In this document: piece by piece, positions 15,541-23,532 of the stretch
Layout of the letters: the number at the start of each line of letters is the position of its first letter
Position numbering within the stretch: the first letter of the stretch is position 1
Source of the DNA: Lentzea aerocolonigenes
GTDB taxonomy: Bacteria; Actinomycetota; Actinomycetes; Mycobacteriales; Pseudonocardiaceae
Direction: 5' to 3'
NCBI RefSeq assembly: GCF_000955955.1
Contig: NZ_JYJG01000202.1
Span: forward strand, 1 to 42,573
DNA length: 42,573 nt
The notes under the pieces: model-generated
The model's input: the letters and a program-made list of their open reading frames with translations, nothing else
What the model was told of the DNA's origin: nothing
The model's database searches: none
Program-made: the position numbers and the translations under genes

Positions 15541-16259
15541 TCCGGATCGCGGCGGTCGGGGACGTGCACCTCGGCGAGGACATGCGCGGCAGGCTCCGGC
15601 CGGCACTCGACAAGGTTGGTGAGCACGCGGACGTCCTGCTGCTGGCGGGTGACCTGACCCGGCACGGCACGGTCGCGGAAGCCCAGGTGGTCGCGGACGA
15701 GTTCGCGGACCTGGCGGTGCCCGTCGTCGCTGTGCTGGGCAACCACGACCATCAGGACGACAAGCCGCTTGAAGTCACCAAGACGTTGCAGGACAAGGGC
15801 ATTCACGTCCTGGAGGGCTCGACCTTCCAAGCCGAGATCAACGGCTGCACGCTCGGTGTCGCGGGCGTGAAGGGGTTCGGCGGCGGGTTCGCGGGCAAGT
15901 GCGGGAGTGCGTTCGGCGAGCGCGAGATGAAGGCGTTCATCCAGCACACGTGCGACATCGCGGAGACACTCGAGCAGGCTCTGTCCGAACTGGACACCGA
16001 CATCAAGGTCGCGCTGACCCACTACGCGCCGGTGCCGGACACGTTGCGCGGCGAGCCACCGGAGATCTATCCGTTCCTCGGCTCGTACCTGCTCGGCGAG
16101 GCCATCGACGCGACGGGCACGCATCTCGCCGTGCACGGCCACGCGCACTTCGGCACCGAGCAGGGCATGACACCGGGCGGGGTGCGGGTGCGCAACGTCG
16201 CGCAGCCGATCATCCGGTCCGCCTACACCGTCTACGTGATGGAAGGTGCTGCTGTATGA
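15537..16259 (+). CDS. Calcineurin-like metallophosphoesterase
   Basis: A 240-residue dinuclear metal phosphoesterase with all the family blocks in order: GDVH (8-11), AGDLTRHG, GNHDHQ, THYAP and the closing HGHAHFG. The substrate could be a nucleotide, phosphoprotein or phosphosugar and cannot be told from sequence. It is cytoplasmic. Stop-start overlaps on both sides (BON gene before, ThDP gene after) make translational coupling likely, so it works at a fixed ratio with the other operon products. Confidence 0.9.
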   Translation: MIRIAAVGDVHLGEDMRGRLRPALDKVGEHADVLLLAGDLTRHGTVAEAQVVADEFADLAVPVVAVLGNHDHQDDKPLEVTKTLQDKGIHVLEGSTFQAEINGCTLGVAGVKGFGGGFAGKCGSAFGEREMKAFIQHTCDIAETLEQALSELDTDIKVALTHYAPVPDTLRGEPPEIYPFLGSYLLGEAIDATGTHLAVHGHAHFGTEQGMTPGGVRVRNVAQPIIRSAYTVYVMEGAAV

Positions 16260-18013
16260 CCGTCGGCGACTTCATCGTCGAGCGTCTGCGCGACTGGGGC
16301 GTCAAGCAGGTGTTCGCGTATCCCGGCGACGGCATCAACGGGATCGTGGCCGCGTTCGGCAAGGCGGACAACGACCCCGCGTTCATCCAGACTCGGCACG
16401 AGGAGATGGCCGCGTTCGCCGCGGTGGGCTTCGCGAAGTTCAGCGGCGACGTCGGGGTGTGCCTGGCGACGTCCGGGCCCGGCGCGATCCACCTGCTGAA
16501 CGGCTTGTACGACGCGAAGCTCGACCACGTCCCGGTCGTCGCGATCGTCGGCCAGACCGCCCGCACCGCGCAGGGCGGCAGCTACCAGCAGGAAGTCGAC
16601 CTGCACTCGTTGTTCCGCGACGTGGCTTCGTTCCTGATCGACGTCAACGTGCCAGAGCAGTTGCCGAACGCGCTGGACCGGGCGATGCGCACCGCCGCGG
16701 CCGACCGCGCGCCGGCCGTGCTGATCATCCCGAACGACGTGCAGGAGCAGGACTACGAGGCGCCCAAGCACGAGTTCAAGTACATCCCGTCGAGTCCGCC
16801 CTCGCGGCCTTCTTCCTGTGTCGTACCGGCGAACGACGAGGTGCGCCGCGCGGCCGACGTGCTGAACACCGGCGAGAAGGTCGCGATCCTGATCGGCCAG
16901 GGTGCTCGTGGCGCGGCCTCTGAGGTCCGCGAGGTCGCCGAGATGCTCGGTGCCGGGGTGGCGAAAGCGTTGCTGGGCAAGGACGTGCTGCCGGACGACC
17001 TGCCGTACGTGACCGGGTCGATCGGGCTGCTGGGCACCCGTCCGTCGTACGAGATGATGCGCGACTGCGACCGGTTGCTGATCGTCGGCTCGAACTTCCC
17101 GTACTCCCAGTACCTGCCGAAGTTCGGCAAGGCCCGCGGAGTGCAGATCGACGTCGACGGCCGTGCGATCGGCATGCGCTACCCGACCGAGGTCAACCTG
17201 GTCGGCGACGCGCGGGAGACGTTGCGCGCGCTGATCCCGTTGCTGGAGCGCAAGAACGACCGCTCGTGGCGGCACACGATCGAGGCGAACGTCGAACGCT
17301 GGTGGGAGGTCGTGGAGAAGCAGGCCTCGGTGCCCGCCGACCCGGTCAACCCGATGCTGATCGTGTCCGAGCTGTCGAAACGCCTGCCCGCCAACGCGAT
17401 CGTCACGGCGGACTCGGGTTCCGCCACGAACTGGTACGCGCGCTTGCTGCGGATCCACGGCAACGTGCGGTCGTCGTTGTCCGGCACGCTGGCCACGATG
17501 GGTTGCGCTGTCCCGTACGCGCTCGGCGCTGCGTACGCCCAGCCCAAACGCCCGTTGATCGCGCTGGTCGGCGACGGCGCGATGCAGATGAACGGCATGG
17601 CGGAGTTGTTGACGCTCAAGCGTTACGGCGTCCGGTGCGTCGTGTGCGTGTTCCACAACAACGACCTCAACCAGGTCACGTGGGAGCTGCGCGCGATGGG
17701 CGGAGCGCCGAAGTTCGAGGAGTCGCAAACGCTTCCGGACATCTCGTACGCGGACTACGCGCGCTCGATCGGCCTGCAGGGCATCGAGGTGGACAAGCCG
17801 GACCAGCTGGGCCCGGCCTGGGAGACGGCGCTGGCGTCGGACGGCACTGTCGTGCTCGACGTGCGCTGCGACCCGAACGTGCCGCCGATCCCGCCGCACG
17901 CCACGTTCGACCAGATCAAGGACATGACCGAGGCGGTGCTGCGCGGCGATCCCGACGCGTGGGGCCTGATGAGCCGCGGTATCAAAACCAAGATCCAGGA
18001 GTTGCTGCCGTGA
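16256..18013 (+). CDS. Thiamine-diphosphate enzyme (pyruvate oxidase/acetolactate synthase-like)
   Basis: A 585-residue ThDP enzyme. The PYR domain (1-170) has the cofactor-activating Glu49 in RHEEMAA; the central domain (about 190-330) resembles the FAD/nucleotide domain of pyruvate oxidases; the PP domain has the GDG...NN magnesium/ThDP motif (GDG 439-441, HNNDLN near 466). It is closest in plan to pyruvate oxidase (decarboxylating, giving acetate or acetyl phosphate) or the YdaP group, but acetolactate synthase or oxalyl-CoA type chemistry cannot be excluded. No valine-regulatory subunit gene is nearby, which argues against branched-chain synthesis. ATG and GTG overlaps link it to the metallophosphoesterase and F420 genes. 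Confidence 0.88.
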   Translation: MTVGDFIVERLRDWGVKQVFAYPGDGINGIVAAFGKADNDPAFIQTRHEEMAAFAAVGFAKFSGDVGVCLATSGPGAIHLLNGLYDAKLDHVPVVAIVGQTARTAQGGSYQQEVDLHSLFRDVASFLIDVNVPEQLPNALDRAMRTAAADRAPAVLIIPNDVQEQDYEAPKHEFKYIPSSPPSRPSSCVVPANDEVRRAADVLNTGEKVAILIGQGARGAASEVREVAEMLGAGVAKALLGKDVLPDDLPYVTGSIGLLGTRPSYEMMRDCDRLLIVGSNFPYSQYLPKFGKARGVQIDVDGRAIGMRYPTEVNLVGDARETLRALIPLLERKNDRSWRHTIEANVERWWEVVEKQASVPADPVNPMLIVSELSKRLPANAIVTADSGSATNWYARLLRIHGNVRSSLSGTLATMGCAVPYALGAAYAQPKRPLIALVGDGAMQMNGMAELLTLKRYGVRCVVCVFHNNDLNQVTWELRAMGGAPKFEESQTLPDISYADYARSIGLQGIEVDKPDQLGPAWETALASDGTVVLDVRCDPNVPPIPPHATFDQIKDMTEAVLRGDPDAWGLMSRGIKTKIQELLP

Positions 18014-18960
18014 AACTGGGCTATTTCCTCTCGTCCGAAGAACACGGGCCGCGCGACCTGGTCCGCCACGCGCGCATGGCTCAGGACCACGGCTTCGAGT
18101 CGCTGTGGATCTCGGACCACTACCACCCGTGGAACGACGAGCAGGGCCAGTCGCCGTTCGTGTGGGGCACGATCGGTGCGCTCTCCGAGGCCGTGTCGGT
18201 GCCGATCACGACCGCTGTCACGTGCCCGATCGTCCGCATCCACCCGGCCGTGATCGCCCAGGCGGCAGCCACGGCGGCCGTGCAGTGCGAGGGCCGCTTC
18301 GTGCTCGGCGTGGGCAGCGGGGAGGCGTTGAACGAACACGTTCTCGGCGACCGCTGGCCGTCCGCCGACGTGCGGCTGGAGATGCTGGAGGAGGCGATCG
18401 GCCTCATCCGCACGCTGCACCAGGGCGACGAGGTCACGCACCACGGCAAGCACTACACGGTCGAGAACGCCCGCGTGTACACCGTGCCGGAACGCCCGGT
18501 GCCGATCTACGTCTCGGCGTTCGGTCCCAAGGCGGTCAAGCTCGCGGCGAAGTCCGGCGACGGCTACATCTGCGTCGGTCCGGCGGGTGACCTGGTGAAG
18601 CAGTACCGGTCCGAGGGTGGACGTGGACCGGCCCAGAGCGGGTTGAAGGTCTGCTACGCCGAGTCCGAAGAGGACGGTGTCAGGACCGCACACCGGTTGT
18701 GGCCCAACGACGGCCTGCCCGGCGAGCTGGCCCAGGTGCTGCCGACGCCGAAGCACTTCGAGCAGGCGTCCGAGCTCGTCACCCCGGAGATGATCGGGGA
18801 GTCGATCCCGTGCGGCCCGGACCCGGAGAAGTACGCGGCGAAGGTGCGGGAGTTCGCCGAGGCCGGGTTCGACGAGCTGTACGTGCAGCAGATCGGCACG
18901 AACCAGCAGGAGTTCTTCCAGTTCTGGGCCAAGGAAGTCGTGCCGCTGCTCGATGTTTAA
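18010..18960 (+). CDS. F420-dependent LLM-class oxidoreductase (FGD-like)
   Basis: A 316-residue luciferase-like TIM-barrel protein of the subgroup near F420-dependent glucose-6-phosphate dehydrogenase. His37 and Trp41 (SDHYHPW) and Glu105 (GVGSGEALNE) match the FGD catalytic His40, Trp44 and Glu109. The phosphate-gripping residues of FGD (Thr195 and Lys198 in ICTSGKG) are replaced in ICVGPAG, so the substrate is probably not a sugar phosphate. The GTG start overlaps the ThDP gene stop (GTGA), so it is coupled to that enzyme. Deazaflavin F420 is standard in this group of actinomycetes. The natural substrate is unknown. Confidence 0.9.
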   Translation: MKLGYFLSSEEHGPRDLVRHARMAQDHGFESLWISDHYHPWNDEQGQSPFVWGTIGALSEAVSVPITTAVTCPIVRIHPAVIAQAAATAAVQCEGRFVLGVGSGEALNEHVLGDRWPSADVRLEMLEEAIGLIRTLHQGDEVTHHGKHYTVENARVYTVPERPVPIYVSAFGPKAVKLAAKSGDGYICVGPAGDLVKQYRSEGGRGPAQSGLKVCYAESEEDGVRTAHRLWPNDGLPGELAQVLPTPKHFEQASELVTPEMIGESIPCGPDPEKYAAKVREFAEAGFDELYVQQIGTNQQEFFQFWAKEVVPLLDV

Positions 18961-18966
18961 CCACTG

Positions 18967-19653
18967 ATGCGCAGGGCACCCGGTCCTATGAGGAGATTCC
19001 TGCGCGAGCACAGCCTGACGCTCGTTTTCGGCGGGCTGTTCCTCGCCGCGCTGGTCGGTCAGTTCTTCGCCGGCCACGCCGACTTCAACGAGCGTCAGGC
19101 TGCGCTCGGACAGCCGCTGCTCTCCCTCGGGCAGTACCTGTTCTCCGCAGACTTCCTGGTCGACGTCGCGGAGAACTGGCAGTCCGAGTACCTGCAGTTC
19201 TTCCTGTACGTCACGGCCACCGTCTGGCTGATCCAGCGAGGTTCACCCGAGTCGAAACCGGCGGACAAAGTCGGCCGTGGCACTGAGAAGGACCAGCAGA
19301 TCGGCCAGTACGCGACCGAGTCGTCACCGAAGTGGGCACGTGCGGGCGGCTGGCGCACCGCGGTGTTCTCGAGGTCGCTCGGCACGGCGATGCTGGTGCT
19401 GTTCCTGTTCTCCTGGACCACGCAGTGGATCGCGGGCTGGTACGCCAACAACTCCGACCCGCTGGCCGAGAAGACGGGCCTGGGCGAGTACTTCTTCAGC
19501 TCCGACTTCTGGAACCGGTCGCTGCAGAACTGGCAGTCCGAGTTCCTCGCCATCGCCTCGATGGCGATCCTCAGCGTCTACCTGCGCCAGCGCGGTTCGT
19601 CCGAGTCGAAGCCGGTCGGCGCCGCGCACTCGGTGAGCGACGAGTCAGGCTAG
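18967..19653 (+). CDS. DUF6766 family membrane protein, internally duplicated
   Basis: A 228-residue membrane protein with hydrophobic segments near residues 17-35, 75-95, 140-160 and 195-215. The two halves are a repeat: LGQYLFSADF...NWQSEYLQFF...QRGSPESKP is echoed by LGEYFFSSDF...NWQSEFLAIA...QRGSSESKP. The function is unknown. It lies 6 bp after the F420 enzyme gene at the end of the operon, so it may anchor or serve that system at the membrane. The ATG at 18967 is used, although the ATG at 18988 (MRRFLREH) is also reasonable. Confidence 0.82.
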   Translation: MRRAPGPMRRFLREHSLTLVFGGLFLAALVGQFFAGHADFNERQAALGQPLLSLGQYLFSADFLVDVAENWQSEYLQFFLYVTATVWLIQRGSPESKPADKVGRGTEKDQQIGQYATESSPKWARAGGWRTAVFSRSLGTAMLVLFLFSWTTQWIAGWYANNSDPLAEKTGLGEYFFSSDFWNRSLQNWQSEFLAIASMAILSVYLRQRGSSESKPVGAAHSVSDESG

Positions 19654-19662
19654 TGCTGGCGG

Positions 19663-20079
19663 TTACAGCCCTAGTTCCACCCACTGCCGGCGCCACTCGG
19701 GCGGATCGAACTTCTGACCGTAGTACCGGGTGTCGCGCACGATCCGGCCGTCGTGGTCGAGCTCCCACGCGACGACGACGTGCCACACCTCGTCGCCGTA
19801 GTCGTTGACACCCTCCACGATCCAGAACAGCCCGGAGCCCGTCACGCGTCTCAGCGCGATGGTGGGTGGCTTCGGGAACGCCTCCTGCATCGAGCGCATG
19901 GCGTCCCGGCCGCGGATGGTCTCGCCGGACTGCGGCATCTCCATCACGTAGTCCGGCGACCGCAGCTCGTACTCGGACAGCGGGTCGAGGTCGCCGAACA
20001 TCAGCTCGACGCCCTTGCGCATCGCGTCCGCGTCATCGTGTGTGACGGCGCGGCGGAACAGCTCCAGGACGTGGTTCAT
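19663..20079 (-). CDS. SnoaL/NTF2-like protein
   Basis: A 138-residue protein with the NTF2-like alpha+beta pattern: N-terminal helices (MNHVLELFRRAV), the middle GETIRGRDAMRSM, and C-terminal strands ending in DTRYYGQKFDPPEWR. Such small domains are ketosteroid-isomerase-like enzymes or ligand binders. No clear catalytic Asp/His pair can be named, so no reaction is assigned. It lies downstream of the EF-Tu gene on the same strand (68 bp gap) and is convergent with the DUF6766 gene. Confidence 0.82.
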   Translation of the reverse strand: MNHVLELFRRAVTHDDADAMRKGVELMFGDLDPLSEYELRSPDYVMEMPQSGETIRGRDAMRSMQEAFPKPPTIALRRVTGSGLFWIVEGVNDYGDEVWHVVVAWELDHDGRIVRDTRYYGQKFDPPEWRRQWVELGL

Positions 20080-20147
20080 CACCGGAGTCTGCTCCGCCGC
20101 GCCGCACAAGGCAGCGCGACCACCTTCTCGGGCCGTCGACCGCCGCC

Positions 20148-21329
20148 CTAGGCGAGGATCTCGCCGACCGTGCCGGCACCCACGGTCTTGCCGCCCTCGC
20201 GAATCGCGAATCCGAGCCCGGTGTCCATCGCCACCGCCTTGCCCAGCTCCACCGTGACCTCGACGGTGTCCCCTGGCAGCGCCAGCGTCCTGTCGAGCTC
20301 GACCACCCCGACGACGTCGCCGGTGCGGAAGTGGAACTGCGGCCGGTAGTTCGAGGCGATGCCCGTGTGCCTGCCACCCTCGGCGTGCGAGAGCAGGTAC
20401 ACCGACGCGCGGAACTTCGTGTGCGGCGCCACGCTGCCCGGCAGGGCCAGCACCTGGCCGCGCCGGACCTCGCCGCGCTTCACCCCGCGCAGCAGCACCG
20501 CGGCGTTGTCTCCCGCCTGGGCCTGCTGCATCGGCTTGCCGAACGTCTCGATGCCCGTGGCGACCGAGGTCACCGCGGAACCGAGCCCGATCACCTCGAC
20601 CTGGTCGCCCAGGCCCAGCACACCGCGCTCCACCGCACCGGTCACGACCGTGCCGCGACCGGTGATCGTCATGACGTTCTCGATGGGCATCAGGAACGGT
20701 CCGGACAGGTCGCGGTCGGGCACCGGCACGTGCTCGTCCACGGCCTCCAGCAGCCGCACGACGGAAGCAGTCCACTCCGGGTCTCCTTGCAGCGCACGAA
20801 GACCGGACACGCGGACCACCGGCGTGGCGTCGCCGTCGAAGCCGTAGCGGGAGAGCAGGTCGCGGATCTCCAGCTCCACCAGGTCGAGCAGCTCCGGGTC
20901 GCTCACCGCGTCGGCCTTGTTCAGCGCCACCACCACGTACGGCACACCGACCCGGTGCGCCAGCACGACGTGCTCGCGCGTCTGGGGCATGGTGCCGTCC
21001 TCGGCGGACACGACCAGGATCGCGCCGTCCAGCTGCGCCGCACCCGTGATCATGTTCTTCACGTAGTCGGCGTGGCCGGGCATGTCGACGTGCGCGTAGT
21101 GACGCGTGGGCGTCTCGTACTCGACGTGCGCGATGTTGATCGTGATGCCGCGGGCGAGCTCCTCCGGGGCGCGGTCGATGCGGTCGAACGCGGTGAAGGT
21201 GGTGCCCGACGGGTCCTTTTCGGACAGAACCTTGGTGATGGCGGCCGTCAGCGTGGTCTTGCCGTGGTCGACGTGACCCATGGTGCCGATGTTGAGGTGC
21301 GGCTTGGCGCGCACGAACTCCTGCTTCAT
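20148..21329 (-). CDS. tuf3: Divergent elongation factor Tu (EF-Tu3 type)
   Basis: A 393-residue EF-Tu paralogue that delivers aminoacyl-tRNA to the ribosome. P-loop GHVDHGKT, switch [28 protein letters not shown] and the closing [13 protein letters not shown] are all present, so it should bind GTP. It stands alone, not in the rpsL-rpsG-fus-tuf operon, and its DMPG, TGAVERG and AGDN features resemble Streptomyces EF-Tu3. By E. coli numbering, Gln124 is Arg (in LAHRVGV) and Gly275 is Ala (in AGDNAAV), positions linked to kirromycin and GE2270A resistance; Ala375, Gly316 and Tyr160 are unchanged. The start is the ATG at 21329, with AAAGGA just upstream. Role as a backup or antibiotic-tolerant factor is inference. 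Confidence 0.9.
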   Translation of the reverse strand: MKQEFVRAKPHLNIGTMGHVDHGKTTLTAAITKVLSEKDPSGTTFTAFDRIDRAPEELARGITINIAHVEYETPTRHYAHVDMPGHADYVKNMITGAAQLDGAILVVSAEDGTMPQTREHVVLAHRVGVPYVVVALNKADAVSDPELLDLVELEIRDLLSRYGFDGDATPVVRVSGLRALQGDPEWTASVVRLLEAVDEHVPVPDRDLSGPFLMPIENVMTITGRGTVVTGAVERGVLGLGDQVEVIGLGSAVTSVATGIETFGKPMQQAQAGDNAAVLLRGVKRGEVRRGQVLALPGSVAPHTKFRASVYLLSHAEGGRHTGIASNYRPQFHFRTGDVVGVVELDRTLALPGDTVEVTVELGKAVAMDTGLGFAIREGGKTVGAGTVGEILA

Positions 21330-21384
21330 TTCCTTTGTCCTCGAAGGCGCAGCTGGGATTTCCAAGACCGATCGACCGCTACCA

Positions 21385-21410
21385 CCCTCCTCCAGCGGTC
21401 CTGGGGAGGG
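21385..21410 (-). promoter_or_regulatory. Hairpin in tuf3 leader
   Basis: CCCTCCTCCAG (21385-21395) and CTGGGGAGGG (21401-21410) form a ten-pair stem with one bulge and a 5-base loop, about 55 bp before the tuf3 start. No T tract follows, so it is not an ordinary terminator. A second stem, CGCAGG (21472-21477)/CCTGCG (21482-21487) with an AACA loop, lies further upstream. This fits a structured, possibly regulatory, leader. Confidence 0.45.
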
Positions 21411-21534
21411 GACTGGAGAAGGGTCAGATTCGAGCGCCGGCCAGCTGTGCCGAGGCAACGGCGAGCGCGCCCGCAGGAACACCTGCGAACGTGTTGTGCT
21501 CAGCCGTCAGGAACATGCGCCGATCATGACAGGC

Positions 21535-22419
21535 CTAAAGATCCGTTGTCACGTCGTTTTCCGTGCCCTCTTCCGCCAGCCGGATCAGAGCCCGTGCGGC
21601 CGGGCTGTGCGGGCCCGACGTGCGCCATGCGAACGACAGCTGGCCCCGTGGCGAGGGGTCGGTGATCCGCACGGCGTGCAGCCCGCCGGCCATCGACGAC
21701 GCCAGGATCGCCGGCCCGAGCCCGCGCTGGGCCAGCGTGATCACCATCGGCGGCGCGGACGCCTCCAGCGCGATCCGTGGCTGTCGTCCACCACAGGCCG
21801 CGTCCAACGCCCCGCGCAACCCGGTTCCCGGCGGCAGGCAGATCAACCCGCGCGTCAGCAGCTCGTCCACCGTGACGGATTCCCTGCCGTACCAGGGATC
21901 GCCGGCTGCAACGGCGGCGACCAGCGGTTCATCAGCCAGCACCCGCACCGACAGCCCGTCCGGAACGGCACCGGCGTACCCGATCAGGGCGAAGTCCAGC
22001 TGACCGTCCAAAAGGGACGATATCAGCGCGTCGGAGTTGGCCTCCGTCAACGTGATCTCCACGTCCGGGTACGAGGCGTGGAACGACGACAGCAGCTCCG
22101 GCAGGTCCATGATCCCGCACGACACGACCATCCCGACGCGCACGACCCCGCGCACCAGCCCGGCCATCTCCTCGACGGTCCGCCGAGCCGACTCCACCGA
22201 CAGCAATGCCGCCCGCGCCAACGGCAACACGGCTGCCCCGACGTCGGTCACCGTCACGCTGCGCCCGGACCGGTCCAGCAGGTCGTGCCCGAGCTCCCGC
22301 TCAAGCCGCCGGATCTGCGCGCTCACCCCGGGCTGCGCGACGTGCACCCGTTCCGCGGCTCGCGTGAACGAGGCCTCCTCCGCGACCGCGACGAAGTACT
22401 CCAGCTGCCGAAGCTCCAT
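21535..22419 (-). CDS. LysR family transcriptional regulator
   Basis: A 294-residue LysR regulator. The N-terminal winged helix is textbook (MELRQLEYFVAVAEEASFTRAAERVHVAQPGVSAQIRRLE pattern, given here in outline), followed by the two-lobed effector-binding domain (about 90-290). The ATG at 22419 is chosen over a TTG two codons upstream. It is divergent from a flavin oxidase gene 70 bp away, the usual layout for a LysR protein and its target. A LysR-type dyad ATAA-N7-TTAT overlaps its start codon, suggesting autoregulation. The effector is unknown. Confidence 0.92.
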   Translation of the reverse strand: MELRQLEYFVAVAEEASFTRAAERVHVAQPGVSAQIRRLERELGHDLLDRSGRSVTVTDVGAAVLPLARAALLSVESARRTVEEMAGLVRGVVRVGMVVSCGIMDLPELLSSFHASYPDVEITLTEANSDALISSLLDGQLDFALIGYAGAVPDGLSVRVLADEPLVAAVAAGDPWYGRESVTVDELLTRGLICLPPGTGLRGALDAACGGRQPRIALEASAPPMVITLAQRGLGPAILASSMAGGLHAVRITDPSPRGQLSFAWRTSGPHSPAARALIRLAEEGTENDVTTDL

Positions 22420-22432
22420 AACCAACGATTAT
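22418..22432. promoter_or_regulatory. Candidate LysR binding dyad
   Basis: ATAACCAACGATTAT is a 15-bp interrupted dyad (ATAA-N7-TTAT) of T-N11-A form in the 70-bp space between the divergent lysR and oxidase genes. It overlaps the lysR start codon, which is the expected place for an autorepression site. A TATAAC (22461-22466) upstream of the oxidase could be its -10. Confidence 0.5.
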
Positions 22433-22477
22433 AGACAGCAGCACAACTAGATCTTGGACTTATAACCGCAGCGCAAC

Positions 22478-22492
22478 CATGCTTGAAGCATG
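22478..22492 (+). promoter_or_regulatory. Near-perfect palindrome over a start codon
   Basis: CATGCTTGAAGCATG has perfect 7-base arms apart from its centre and ends on the ATG (22490-22492) of the flavin oxidase gene. As RNA it could sequester the start; as DNA it could be a repressor site. No separate ribosome site is evident, which makes the overlap notable. Confidence 0.4.
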
Positions 22493-23527
22493 CAGAAGTT
22501 CCTTCCTGGCGACACCGGCTACGACGACGAACGCAGCGGCTTCCAGACCGGACTGCGCCACGAACCCCAGGTCATCTTCGCCGTGGAGACCGCTCACGAC
22601 GTCGAAGAAGCCGTCCAGTACGCCAGCGAAAACGGCCTCGAGTACGCAGTCCAGACGACCGGACACGGCCTGACCACGACCACCAACGGCGTCCTCATCT
22701 CCACCAAGCGCATGAACAAGGTCGAGATCGACCCGCAGACCAAGATCGCCAGGGTCGAGGCGGGCGCGGTCTGGCAGCAGGTCGTCGAGGCGGCCGCTCC
22801 GCACGGCCTCGCCCCGCTCAGCGGCGACGCGAGCGACGTGGGCGTCGTCGGCTACACCCTCGGCGGCGGCTACAGCGTGCTGGCCAGGGAGTTCGGCTTC
22901 GCGAGCGACCGCGTCCGCCAGACCGAGAAGGTCGGCGACGTCATCACCGCGCTCGAGTTCGAACTGCTGGAGATCGGCCAGGTCCACGCGGGCGAGATGT
23001 ACTTCGACGCCGAGCACGCGGAGCAGGTGTTCGAGGCCTTCCACCAGTGGGACCTGCCGGACCACGTCACACCAGCTCTCACCACCATCTCGTTCCCCGA
23101 CATCCCGGTCTTGCCCGAACCGCTCAGGGGCCGTGACGTCGTCCGCCTGACCTTCGCGAGCACGCGACCGTTCGAGGTCGACCACCTCCGCGTGGCCCCG
23201 AGGCTCCTCGAGGAGTTCGGCGAGAAGCCCTTCGCGGCGACCGCCGGCAAGCCACTCCCACCGCACACCTACCAAGGAGACAACGTCCTGCTGAGCGACC
23301 TCCCGCTCGACGTACTTCAGCGCGTCCGTGCGAAAGCCGCGAACTCGGACGTGCCGGTCTTCCTCGGCGTCAACCCGCTCGGCGGTGCTCTCAAAGGTGA
23401 CGCCAGGTATGTGGTCAAGCTGATCTCGCCGCGGCTCGGCGTGGAGAAGCTGCACGCCGAGGTGTTCGAAGAAGTCAGGCCGTTCGTGATCGGCACCGCG
23501 CGGAACTTCCGGTACGCCGTAGGCTGA
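22490..23527 (+). CDS. FAD-linked oxidoreductase, reduced version
   Basis: A 345-residue protein of the 6-hydroxy-D-nicotine-oxidase/BBE-like family. The PCMH FAD domain is recognisable: FQTGLRHEPQVIFAVE, YAVQTTGHG, VLISTKRMNKVEIDP and GVVGYTLGGGYSVLAREFG. Compared with relatives of about 430-460 residues it lacks about 30 residues after RVR, where the GGxxNFGVVT motif that contacts FAD should stand (here only KVGDVITALEFEL), and it lacks the C-terminal part that normally follows SPNF. The frame is intact, so this is in-frame reduction rather than a frameshift. It is divergent from a LysR gene and 5 bp before a response regulator gene. Whether it still binds FAD is uncertain. Confidence 0.8.
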   Translation: MQKFLPGDTGYDDERSGFQTGLRHEPQVIFAVETAHDVEEAVQYASENGLEYAVQTTGHGLTTTTNGVLISTKRMNKVEIDPQTKIARVEAGAVWQQVVEAAAPHGLAPLSGDASDVGVVGYTLGGGYSVLAREFGFASDRVRQTEKVGDVITALEFELLEIGQVHAGEMYFDAEHAEQVFEAFHQWDLPDHVTPALTTISFPDIPVLPEPLRGRDVVRLTFASTRPFEVDHLRVAPRLLEEFGEKPFAATAGKPLPPHTYQGDNVLLSDLPLDVLQRVRAKAANSDVPVFLGVNPLGGALKGDARYVVKLISPRLGVEKLHAEVFEEVRPFVIGTARNFRYAVG

Positions 23528-23532
23528 CCCGC

